From Fimbriimonadaceae bacterium (GTDB lineage: Bacteria > Armatimonadota > Fimbriimonadia > Fimbriimonadales > Fimbriimonadaceae), in assembly GCA_019638675.1 (NCBI GenBank), contig JAHBTE010000001.1, positions 2,016,605 through 2,080,604 on the forward strand: DNA of 64,000 bases. The letters are read 5' to 3'. Under the pieces are notes generated by a model, which was not told the origin of the DNA, made no database searches, and worked only from the letters and a program-made list of their open reading frames with translations. The translations under genes and the position numbers were made by a program. Each line of letters opens with the position of its first letter. The stretch's first letter is position 1. Positions 32,530 through 41,417 of the stretch are shown here, one piece after another.

Positions 32530-34476
32530 GTGAACAGCCCGTTCCTCAACCGCCTCGCCCAAGGAGTGATGATCTTTGATGGTGCGACAGGCACGCAATA
32601 TCAAGCGGCGAATTTGCCTGATTCTGATTTTGTGTTGCAGGATCGAGAGGAATATCCGGGATCAGTAAGGTCAGCGGCTCGGCGGTTAGACGGGAAGCTC
32701 CTTGACGGCTGTAATGAGATTCTCAACTTCACTCGCCCAGACGTCGTTGAGCAAGTCCATTTAGATTATTTCAATGCGGGAAGCGATATTGTTGAAACGA
32801 ATTCATTTGGCTCCACTTCAATTGTTCTTGCCGAATACGAGATCGAAGAGCTAGTTTACGAAACCAGTTTTGCTGCAGCAACCATTGCTCGAAGAGCGGC
32901 TGACAAAGCAACTCAATTACTAGGCGAGCAAAAATTCATTGCCGGAGGAGTCGGGCCAGGAACGAAGCTTATCAGTCTTGGTCAAACCGATTGGGCAACT
33001 CTGCTTGCTACCTATACCGATAGTATTCGTGGCTTGATCGATGGTGGAGTAGACGTTATTCTCCTTGAAACTCTGCAAGACCTTTTGATGGTCAAGGCGG
33101 GAATTGTTGCCGCTAAAGATGCGATGGTCGCTTGTGGACGTGAGGTTCCAATAATCGTTCAAGTCACGATGGAGCAGACTGGCACGATGCTGGTGGGTTC
33201 TGATATCGCTGCCGCGCTCAACATGATTGAATGTTTCCCTGAGGTTGTTGCAATCGGGATGAACTGCGCAACCGGGCCAGACGAAATGGCTCCATTTGTA
33301 CGGTTCTTGGGAGAAAACTCGACGCGCCCGATTTCAATTCAGCCTAATGCTGGATTGCCCATGATGGAAAAGGGGCAAGCGGTTTACAAGCTAACGCCCG
33401 AACAGCTTGCCGATGCACATGAAAAGTTTGTAACGGAACATGGGGTAGCTCTTGCTGGTGGATGCTGTGGAACCACTCCCGCTCACATAGCTGAAGTAGC
33501 AAAGCGGGTCAAGGGTCGAGCCCATAGTGCAGGTCATTGGACGGCCTGCCGTGAAATATTCAAAGATTTTGATTTCCAATATCAATCGGAATCTCAGCAG
33601 AAAGCCCGCAAACTGGATGGTTGTTCAAGCCTTTACGAATTTGTTCCTTATCAACAAGACAACAGCTTCCTCATCGTAGGTGAGCGAACCAATGCCAACG
33701 GAAGCAAGGCGTTCCGAGAAATGTTGGCGGCGGAGAACTGGGAGGGTCTCACTGAACTTGCCCGGGAATTGGAAGGCGAGGGGTCGCACCTGATTGATGT
33801 CTGCACGGCCTACGTCGGGCGGAACGAAGAAAAGGATATGGTCACCCTGCTCAAATCGTACAACCAGCATATCCAAGCACCGATCATGATCGACTCTACG
33901 GAAGCGAACGTGATTGAGGCCGCTCTGCAAAATCTTGCCGGAAAGCCCGTCATCAACTCAATCAACTTTGAGGATGGGGAAGAACGCACTCGCAAGGTTC
34001 TTGGATTCTGCCAGCGATACGGGGCGGCGGTTGTGGCTCTGACTATTGATGAATCAGGAATGGCAAAAACCGTCGAGCAAAAGGTAGCGGTTGCAGAGCG
34101 GATTCTCAAGTTCACCCGCGAATATGGACTGCCCGATTCCGACGTGTTTATTGATGCTTTGACTTTTACATTGGGATCAGGCGATGAGGAATTCCGGGAA
34201 TCGGCAATAAACACAATAGAAGCGATTAGAGAAATCAAAAAACGGAACCCACTCGTCAATACGATCCTCGGTGTGAGCAACGTGAGCTTTGGACTAAAAC
34301 CTGCTCTCAGGGTGATTTTGAATTCAGTGTTCTTGCAATACGCTCAGGAAGCAGGTCTTACTAGCGCGATAGTTCACTTCAGCAAAATTGTTCCCGAAAC
34401 CCGGGTTGATGCAGAGGTATGGCAAATCGCTTCCGATTTGGTTTTTGATAAACGAAAATACGCCGAAGTCAGCTAA
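32530..34476 (+). CDS. metH: Methionine synthase homocysteine and pterin modules (MetH without B12 domain)
   Basis: Residues 1-330 are the homocysteine S-methyltransferase barrel ('VMIFDGATGTQYQ') with zinc cysteines C246 ('GMNCATGP'), C312 and C313 ('GGCCGTTP'). Residues about 370-648 form the methyltetrahydrofolate (pterin-binding) barrel with 'ERTNANGSKAF', 'HLIDVCTAYVGRNE' and 'PIMIDST'. The protein ends right after that barrel: the cobalamin-binding and AdoMet-activation domains of full MetH (about 1200 residues) are missing. Thus it needs a separate B12 protein, as in split or MtaA-like systems. Translation begins at GTG 32530. Neighbours are unrelated. Confidence 0.9.
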   Translation: MNSPFLNRLAQGVMIFDGATGTQYQAANLPDSDFVLQDREEYPGSVRSAARRLDGKLLDGCNEILNFTRPDVVEQVHLDYFNAGSDIVETNSFGSTSIVLAEYEIEELVYETSFAAATIARRAADKATQLLGEQKFIAGGVGPGTKLISLGQTDWATLLATYTDSIRGLIDGGVDVILLETLQDLLMVKAGIVAAKDAMVACGREVPIIVQVTMEQTGTMLVGSDIAAALNMIECFPEVVAIGMNCATGPDEMAPFVRFLGENSTRPISIQPNAGLPMMEKGQAVYKLTPEQLADAHEKFVTEHGVALAGGCCGTTPAHIAEVAKRVKGRAHSAGHWTACREIFKDFDFQYQSESQQKARKLDGCSSLYEFVPYQQDNSFLIVGERTNANGSKAFREMLAAENWEGLTELARELEGEGSHLIDVCTAYVGRNEEKDMVTLLKSYNQHIQAPIMIDSTEANVIEAALQNLAGKPVINSINFEDGEERTRKVLGFCQRYGAAVVALTIDESGMAKTVEQKVAVAERILKFTREYGLPDSDVFIDALTFTLGSGDEEFRESAINTIEAIREIKKRNPLVNTILGVSNVSFGLKPALRVILNSVFLQYAQEAGLTSAIVHFSKIVPETRVDAEVWQIASDLVFDKRKYAEVS

Positions 34477-34565
34477 TCCAAAGAGGTTGAGAATCTCTGA
34501 TTCACTCAGGGGTAGCCGTTCGTCATAAAACTACCGGTCACTTGATGTGATAGGGGTTTTGACAA

Positions 34566-35960
34566 ATGAACGGGGCGTTTTTTGGTGTTTTTGCGGTCGC
34601 GGCTTTAGTTTTGGCTTGGCTGGAGCCAAAAGCAGAGGTTTCTAAACCAAGTTGGCATGGGTTAGTTGCCACCGTGGTTGGGATAGGTGTTCTAATCGGC
34701 GGAGCAATGTCTCAGGGGCTAACTAAAGAAATGCCGCTAGAAGCTCTGATGGCCTCCGTATTTGCTATCGCTCTTGTTTACTGGCGAGGGAATCCGCAAT
34801 TCGCGATGATTGGTGCGGGCGCCATTGCCGCGCATTCTTTGATGCCAGCCACTGCACAAGTTGCCGAAGTTAGTGTCAAACTTTCTGATCCGATTTTTAT
34901 GAGTCTTGCCGTTGTGGGTTGGGTTGGCGCTTGTCTTGCGTGGTTAGGTGCGGCTTCAGGTGGGGTGATTTTTAGCGGAAGCGCCGCATTGGTCGTAATG
35001 GCGAATCGCTGGACGCCGGAAGGGTTTGGCAAGATTCCGAATAGCGCAGGCTCAATGCTGGCGATTGCGATTCTTGCCGCGGCGGTAATTGTGCTCCTGA
35101 TTCAAAAAGGCAAAGCGGGAGCTGGTTCAATGCTGGCTGGTGGATTGGGGGCTGCAATTGTCGCAATGGCGGGCTTGTTCATCGGACAGTGGGGAGGCGA
35201 CGACATGACGCTCCCGGTCACGATTTTCGCGGCGGTGCTGGCAAGCTTTGTAGTGTGCTGGATGACCGTTTCTGAGCGAGATACGGGACGATTGGTGTTG
35301 GGCGGTTTGATTTGGATGGGCGTAGCTACAATGGCGTTTGCCCAAGATAAATCCTTCGGACTCGCGATGGCTTGTTTGGCTGGATTAGCGACGTTCGCTT
35401 TGTTTGGCAAGGTGACGTTAACCAGTGTGCTCGGGCCAGTGATCGGACTGCTTTCTTATCGCACTTTCCGGCTTGTGTATCCGGATATCACCCGGGCATA
35501 CGATATCGCTCAGCATTACGGGATGGTGAGCTCGATGATTGGGGTCGGCATTATGATTTTGTTGCTTGATCGCAGTTTCATGGGAAAAAACCGCAGTTCA
35601 GTGAAAGGCTGGCTACGATTTGCAATAACCGGGGTAATTGGCGTCACCGCTTGCTTAGTGGGATTGATGTTCTTTGGCACCAAGGGCGGAGTTGGACTGC
35701 TCGTGGGGCTTGGACTTGGGGCTTGGGTTACAGGATTGATCGACGAAAGCCGCGGTTTTGGCTTGATTCCGCTCATTGGACTCACTGGTGTAATCGGCGT
35801 CAGTTACGGCGCGATTAGTGAATCGTTTGAACTTGCAAGGGATGAAAAAATGCGAGTCTTTTTAATCGCAAGTTCGGTTTTGGTTGTGTTAGCGGCGATC
35901 GCCGTATTTGGGCTATCTGAACGTCAGGCAAAGGTGGAGGCTCCCCTTGAAACCGCTTAG
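34566..35960 (+). CDS. Unknown integral membrane protein (about 12 spans)
   Basis: A 464-residue hydrophobic protein with a regular series of about 12 membrane segments and few charged residues. No family motif recognised. Internal Gly/Ala-rich helices ('SMLAGGLGAAIVAMAGLF', 'GVGLLVGLGLGAWVTGLI') are typical of transport or anchor proteins. Its last 14 bases overlap the TTG start of the alpha-2-macroglobulin gene, so it is the first gene of the 34.6-45 kb envelope operon and may be functionally linked to it. Confidence 0.7.
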   Translation: MNGAFFGVFAVAALVLAWLEPKAEVSKPSWHGLVATVVGIGVLIGGAMSQGLTKEMPLEALMASVFAIALVYWRGNPQFAMIGAGAIAAHSLMPATAQVAEVSVKLSDPIFMSLAVVGWVGACLAWLGAASGGVIFSGSAALVVMANRWTPEGFGKIPNSAGSMLAIAILAAAVIVLLIQKGKAGAGSMLAGGLGAAIVAMAGLFIGQWGGDDMTLPVTIFAAVLASFVVCWMTVSERDTGRLVLGGLIWMGVATMAFAQDKSFGLAMACLAGLATFALFGKVTLTSVLGPVIGLLSYRTFRLVYPDITRAYDIAQHYGMVSSMIGVGIMILLLDRSFMGKNRSSVKGWLRFAITGVIGVTACLVGLMFFGTKGGVGLLVGLGLGAWVTGLIDESRGFGLIPLIGLTGVIGVSYGAISESFELARDEKMRVFLIASSVLVVLAAIAVFGLSERQAKVEAPLETA

Positions 35961-38900
35961 CTGGCTCAAGCCTGGCGGAATCGCTAGTGCGATTCTTGCC
36001 TTGGTTGTGATGTTCGGATTGTTTAGTTTCGGAATTACATCAGAGGTTCCAGTTGGTTCATTTGAAGGCGTAGCGACCATGCCAATGCCGAACCAAGGTT
36101 TACCGAACGCTGATGTTATCTTGTATCGGTCAACGCAAGATGGATGGGAGGGTCAGGACAGCTGGCGGGCCGTGACAGATGAATCAGGGAAGTTCAAGAT
36201 TTCTGGATTGCCGACTGGGCTTTACTCCGTTTCCATTTATGGAAAAGCGCACCATATTTATTCGAAGCCAGTTGTTATTACTGAAGGCCAAACCACAAAC
36301 GAAGATTTCTTACTAGAACGAAACCCCGAAACAGTTTCGATCAACGCAGGGAGCCGGGTGTTTACTCCCGGGCAAGAGATCACAGTCCGAACCGAAGGCA
36401 ACACGCTTGCTAGTGACGTTAAATTTTCTATTTTTGCGATCAAAGAAGATCAGCTTGATGGAGAATCATCACTCCAAAATCTGCTCTACGCGCTTGCGAC
36501 AAACCGGAGCCGCGAGAATCCTAAAACATTAGCTACATTCACTACGGTCAGAGAAGAAACTAAGCCGCTTCTGACCAAAGATATTGAAGGCCTATTTGTT
36601 CAGGAGGAAAAGCTTGGTTCATTGCCACACGGCATCTACTTATTAGAAGCGCAGGTCGGCAAGGATGTCGCTCATGCCTGGCTAACCGTTACCGACATTG
36701 CATTGGTGACAAAAACCGATGGTAAGGCGGGCGAAGCATTTGTCTGTAACATCACAACTGGCGAACCTATCTCGGGTGCAGAAGTTAAATCCATTCAAAA
36801 AGGGGTTCAGGTTGTCGCGGGAAAAACGAATAGCGACGGGCTGGTACCAATCAAAATTCAGAATCGTTTGAATCAGATGGTGATGGTCTCTGCGAAGCAT
36901 GAGAACTCTCGGGCTTACACTTGGTTTTCCAATTACTTACCACCTTCCGAGCAGATCACCGCTCATTACGTAACCGACCGACCGATCTACCGACCCGGTG
37001 ATTTGGTTCAGTTCAAAGGAACGTTTAGAAAAGGCACGACTGATAATTACACTATTCCCGCCAACGTGCCTGTCGCGGTGACAATCTCGGATACTGATGG
37101 CACGACGGTTAAGCAGTTCACGGCAACTTTAGATGAATGGGGATCGTTCTCAAACGAGTTCAAAACCACAAAAGCCGACGGTATCAGTGGTTACCGCATC
37201 GAAGCCGAGTGTTTGAATCAGAGCTCTTCGGAATGGGTTTCGTTAGCGAGTTATCGCAAGCCTTATTTTGATATCGAGGTTACGCCGAACAAAAAGCAAG
37301 TGGTGCGTGGCGATCAAGTCGAATTTACGATCAAATGCACTTCTCTTACTGGCGAGCCAGTTGCCGGGGCAAACGTTAATGCCTATCTCTACAAGGGTTA
37401 CAGCTACTGGTCTTCGCCCTTTGATGAAGATTATTCGGATTACTACTACGATGAATTTGATGGCTATGACAACGAGTTCTACAAGGAGTTCAATGGAACC
37501 ACCGATGAAAACGGGGAAATGGTTATCACCGTTGATACCCGAGTCAAGGGAGAAAACGACCGCTTTGATGATCTGAGTGATGTCAAATTCACTTTGGATG
37601 CAAGTGTCTCGGATGAAGGCGGGCGCTACTATTCGAGTAAGGGTTCGGTGATCGCCTCGCGTGGTGAATTCGATATCCGGGCAGAATGGGGTCGTTTCGT
37701 CGCGAACTCTGGTGAGCCGACTTCGCTCGAAATCGAAGCAGCTACTTCCAATGCAGACGGCAAGCTCCCGTCGCAAGTCGAAGTCGTTTTTGGCAGGGAT
37801 CAGTATTCAAAAGAAGGCTGGCGGTTTATCCCGGAAACTACGACTAGAGTGAACCTAGATTCCAGTGGTAAGGCAGTTGCCAATTTCTCGCCACAGAAAT
37901 TCGGCAGTTACATCGCGAAGATTAAAGCTAAAGATCCACGCGGAAATGAAGTTCAGTACGAAAGTTACCTTTGGGTTCGGGGCGGTGCGGATCCAGCGGC
38001 TGAAACTGAACTCACCATCGCCTTAGACAAAAAGCAGTACGAAGTTGGTGATGTGGCGGAGGTCGTGGTTCGCTCTAACGAATCAGATGGAAGCGTTTGG
38101 TTGACGGCGGAAGGCGACAATATTCTGAGTTCGCAAATAGTCCGGTTAAGCGGCTACGAAACCGTTGTCAAAATTCCGGTGACAAAAGAGTTTGCGCCGA
38201 ACTTTACGGTCACGGCCACCAGGGTTAAGAATCAAGAATTTTCGGAAGTTTCTCGCTCAGCCAGCGTTGGGCAGGAAATGCACATACTTTCCGTGGAAAT
38301 CACACCCGATCGAAACGAAATCCACCCAGGCGAGAGTGTGAATCTGCTAGTCAGCACCAAAGATTCGAATGGATTGCCTGTTCCGGCCGATGTGGCTTTG
38401 CGCGTGGTTGATGAAGGTGTTTATCAAATTTCTGAAGACCGAGAAGACCCGCTAGATACGTTCTATCCACGGCGGTGGAGCCGGGTGCAGACGGCATATT
38501 CGTTCCCATCCATCTATTTGGACGGTGAGGATAAAGCTGATGGCGAAGTAGATATCCGTAAAGAATTCGCAGATACAGCTTATTGGGGGCCGAACGTACG
38601 CACCAGTGATGACGGAACTGTTTCAGTGACTGTCAGAGTTCCCGATAACCTCACAAGCTGGCGAGTGACGGGCACAGCGATTTCCGCCAACACACTCGTT
38701 GGTAAAGGCAAAAGCAATGTGATTTCCCGCAAAGAACTCATGCTCCGGATGAGTTTGCCTTCCTTCATGACTCAAGACGACGCGCAAGAGATTGCAATCA
38801 CGGCAACGAACGCTACCGATTCTGAAATGACGGTTACACTAGAAATGGGGGCAATGGGAGCGCAGTTATCTGGCAGTGCCAAGGAAACTCTCACCATTCC

Positions 38901-40638
38901 TGCAAGGTCATCAAAGGCGATCCGCAGGGAAGTGAAGGCTCCTTCTGCCGGTAAAGCAACATTCAAAGTGGTTGGTCGAGCGCAATCTGGCGGTTTCACC
39001 GACGGACTTGAACAATCGGTAACGGTGGAGCCTCGGGCCGAACTTCGCCGTGCATTCTTCACAGGCGATGTCACGCAAGGGAACTCGCTTGTCACGGAAC
39101 TCAATCTTGACAAAATGGCGATTCAAGGATCGCTGATTATTGATCTCAGCCCAAGTCCATTCAGTTCACTCGAGCCGATGCTCACAGACCTGATTGATTA
39201 CCCTTACGGATGCGTTGAGCAAACAATGAGCCGTTTTGTTCCAGCTGTTTTGGTACGCGACTACTGGCGGCAAACGGGGCAATCGCACCCCGAGTTGGAT
39301 AAGAAAATTGACGATGTGATTCAGATCGGTTTTGGCCGAATCCGAGAGTTGCAAAATTCAAATGGAACATGGGGGTGGTTCGGTTACGACCAAACTGACC
39401 CATACATGACCGCGCTTGTGCTGGATGGCTTGTATCGAATCCGGCAAGCTGGCGTTCCGGGAACAGATAAATTAATTGAGTCAGGTTTGGATGGCGCAAA
39501 AACATTGCTCAAGGAAGCCAAAACCGAAGATTATCGGCGCATGATTCCACTGGCTTTGGCGGTCACTCGCTACCAGCCAGATGCGTCGGCGGAAAAGATT
39601 CTCCTCACTAAATTCAAAGATGTAACTACGGCCGAGCTTGCCCAGATTTCACTTGGACTTTATCTGCGGGCGAATCCAAATGGAATCTTCGTCGAAGGCA
39701 GTTCTCCTGCCGAAGGCGAAGCCCGAAAGGCATTTGCCGAACTCAAAAAACGTGCGCTGAGCGGCGGTCAAACCGTCAGCTTTGGCGACGCCTTTGACAG
39801 TGCTCTTGCATTAGAAGCCGCGTTGGCTCTGGAACCGCAAAGCGATCTATCTTCGAAGATTCTCAAGCAATTGATGCAGATGCGCACTCGGCGAGGCTGG
39901 GGCGATACGTGGCGCACTTCCACTGCACTCAAAGCGGCAGTGAGCTACATGCGTACTCGCCCGGTTCAATCTGCGGCTGGGGTAGTGGGTGTTCGCGTCA
40001 ATGGAAAGTCTATTGACCACATTGTTTTCTCCGGTGGAGCTGATCCAGCCAAGCAAATCCGGCTCTCAGTTGATGAACTGCAAGCAGGCAAAAATAAAAT
40101 CGAGCTTGAATTCACTGGCTCTGGAACTGCGCTTGCAAGTATCGAACTAGAACAGAGGGTCTACACGCAAAATAGCCGTGCAGAGGCTAAACCAGCGAGC
40201 TTTGTTCTCAAGCGGGAATATTTCCGTATGGAACCAACTCGGCTTGAAGATGGCACGATGCGGATTCGCCCGGCTAAGAATCCAAGTACCGAATTTAAGT
40301 CCGGCGAAGTTTTCCGTTGTCGGTTGACAATCAAAACATCGCAGGCGGTGGAGTATCTGGCAATCGAAGACCCGATTCCAAGTAACTGCCGAATTGTGGA
40401 TGCCGATAAACCAGAATCGGGCTACGACTGGATGAATTGGTGGGCGAACAGCACGTTCTTTGATGATCACGCGGCATTCTTTGTGACCCAACTTGATGCG
40501 GGTGAACACGTTATCGAATACGCAGTTCGGGCAGAAGGAATCGGTGACTGCAATGCGCTGCCCGCTCGGGCTTACCCCATGTACCAGCGCGATGTGATTT
40601 CCACGACTGAACAGTTGCGACTGAGGGTGAAGCAATGA
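35947..40638 (+). CDS. Bacterial alpha-2-macroglobulin family protein with intact thioester
   Basis: Protease-trapping periplasmic protein. TTG 35947 is chosen because GGAGG sits six bases upstream and the N-terminus then begins with a signal/anchor helix (about residues 10-35); no lipobox is seen. An N-terminal carboxypeptidase-regulatory-like beta domain precedes MG domains, with an unusual Asp/Tyr-rich insertion near residues 490-515. The A2M segment follows ('WGPNVRTSDDGTVSVTVRVP'), then the thioester 'YPYGCVEQTM' (C1089-Q1092), the TED helices and a C-terminal receptor-like domain. At 1563 residues it is normal for bacterial A2M. The usual partner pbpC is absent; a VanW gene follows by a 4-base overlap instead. 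Confidence 0.93.
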   Translation: MKPLSWLKPGGIASAILALVVMFGLFSFGITSEVPVGSFEGVATMPMPNQGLPNADVILYRSTQDGWEGQDSWRAVTDESGKFKISGLPTGLYSVSIYGKAHHIYSKPVVITEGQTTNEDFLLERNPETVSINAGSRVFTPGQEITVRTEGNTLASDVKFSIFAIKEDQLDGESSLQNLLYALATNRSRENPKTLATFTTVREETKPLLTKDIEGLFVQEEKLGSLPHGIYLLEAQVGKDVAHAWLTVTDIALVTKTDGKAGEAFVCNITTGEPISGAEVKSIQKGVQVVAGKTNSDGLVPIKIQNRLNQMVMVSAKHENSRAYTWFSNYLPPSEQITAHYVTDRPIYRPGDLVQFKGTFRKGTTDNYTIPANVPVAVTISDTDGTTVKQFTATLDEWGSFSNEFKTTKADGISGYRIEAECLNQSSSEWVSLASYRKPYFDIEVTPNKKQVVRGDQVEFTIKCTSLTGEPVAGANVNAYLYKGYSYWSSPFDEDYSDYYYDEFDGYDNEFYKEFNGTTDENGEMVITVDTRVKGENDRFDDLSDVKFTLDASVSDEGGRYYSSKGSVIASRGEFDIRAEWGRFVANSGEPTSLEIEAATSNADGKLPSQVEVVFGRDQYSKEGWRFIPETTTRVNLDSSGKAVANFSPQKFGSYIAKIKAKDPRGNEVQYESYLWVRGGADPAAETELTIALDKKQYEVGDVAEVVVRSNESDGSVWLTAEGDNILSSQIVRLSGYETVVKIPVTKEFAPNFTVTATRVKNQEFSEVSRSASVGQEMHILSVEITPDRNEIHPGESVNLLVSTKDSNGLPVPADVALRVVDEGVYQISEDREDPLDTFYPRRWSRVQTAYSFPSIYLDGEDKADGEVDIRKEFADTAYWGPNVRTSDDGTVSVTVRVPDNLTSWRVTGTAISANTLVGKGKSNVISRKELMLRMSLPSFMTQDDAQEIAITATNATDSEMTVTLEMGAMGAQLSGSAKETLTIPARSSKAIRREVKAPSAGKATFKVVGRAQSGGFTDGLEQSVTVEPRAELRRAFFTGDVTQGNSLVTELNLDKMAIQGSLIIDLSPSPFSSLEPMLTDLIDYPYGCVEQTMSRFVPAVLVRDYWRQTGQSHPELDKKIDDVIQIGFGRIRELQNSNGTWGWFGYDQTDPYMTALVLDGLYRIRQAGVPGTDKLIESGLDGAKTLLKEAKTEDYRRMIPLALAVTRYQPDASAEKILLTKFKDVTTAELAQISLGLYLRANPNGIFVEGSSPAEGEARKAFAELKKRALSGGQTVSFGDAFDSALALEAALALEPQSDLSSKILKQLMQMRTRRGWGDTWRTSTALKAAVSYMRTRPVQSAAGVVGVRVNGKSIDHIVFSGGADPAKQIRLSVDELQAGKNKIELEFTGSGTALASIELEQRVYTQNSRAEAKPASFVLKREYFRMEPTRLEDGTMRIRPAKNPSTEFKSGEVFRCRLTIKTSQAVEYLAIEDPIPSNCRIVDADKPESGYDWMNWWANSTFFDDHAAFFVTQLDAGEHVIEYAVRAEGIGDCNALPARAYPMYQRDVISTTEQLRLRVKQ

Positions 40639-41375
40639 AATGGCTAGCTGCAATCGTTGTCATGGTGCTTCTCGCATCGGCGTTTGTTGCGGGCGGACAT
40701 CAGGAAAAGGAGCAGGTTTATTCGGGCTACATCACGCAGTTAGAAGGCCGTTCGTCGGCGCAACGGCACAACGCAACGCTGTGCTCAAACAAGCTAAGTG
40801 GCACAGAAATTATGCCGGGGGAGGTTTTTTCATTTAACGAAGTGGTTGGCCCTTGGAGCAGAGATCAAGGCTATCGCCGCGCTCCGGTGAGCTATGGCGG
40901 TCAACTGGTTGATGCATGGGGCGGCGGAGTCTGCCAAACCAGCACCACGATCTATAACGCGGCTCTGCTGGCGGGGTTTGAGATTGTTGAGCGGCATCCG
41001 CATCACTACGCTCCCAGCTATGTTGCACCAGGACGTGATGCGGCGGTGGCTTTTCCAAACATTGACCTCAAGTTCAAAAATACACTTGATGTGCCAGTGA
41101 CCTTGATCTTGAGCCAAAGAAACGGCAAGCTCAGTGCAGAATTCCGCGCGAGAACGAATGAAAAACCCACAGCCCATGTGTGGCAGACTAATTTACAAAC
41201 GATCAAACCGATGACCCTCAATATTTCTTCGGAAAGTAAGACCTGGGTGAGGAACCCCGGAAAAGCTGGGCACGAAGTAGAAACATGGCGCGAAATTGAC
41301 GGTGTCCGCAAACGAATCAGCCGTGACAGTTATCCGGTGATGAACCGAGTGATTGACGGCGAGAGCTACCGCTAG
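40635..41375 (+). CDS. VanW-family protein, coupled to alpha-2-macroglobulin
   Basis: A 246-residue protein with an N-terminal signal/anchor (MKWLAAIVVMVLLASAFVAG), then one VanW domain: 'GEVFSFNEVVGPWSRDQGY', 'WGGGVCQTSTTIYNAALLAGF' and 'APGRDAAVAFPNIDLKFKN'. It is paralogous to the protein at 16230-17615 but lacks the long N-terminal region and shows only a short C-terminal tail ('GHEVETWREIDGV', a G5-like hint). The ATG overlaps the A2M stop (ATGA), so the two are made together. Its molecular activity is unknown. Confidence 0.9.
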   Translation: MKWLAAIVVMVLLASAFVAGGHQEKEQVYSGYITQLEGRSSAQRHNATLCSNKLSGTEIMPGEVFSFNEVVGPWSRDQGYRRAPVSYGGQLVDAWGGGVCQTSTTIYNAALLAGFEIVERHPHHYAPSYVAPGRDAAVAFPNIDLKFKNTLDVPVTLILSQRNGKLSAEFRARTNEKPTAHVWQTNLQTIKPMTLNISSESKTWVRNPGKAGHEVETWREIDGVRKRISRDSYPVMNRVIDGESYR

Positions 41376-41417
41376 GTCGTTGAGTTTTTGAACCTGTAAT
41401 GCCAGTAAAATGAACCC

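Noticed and set aside
30445-41375. Vancomycin-resistance cluster
   Set aside because: VanX-like and VanW proteins are present but vanH, vanA/B and vanRS are missing and the genes are dispersed.
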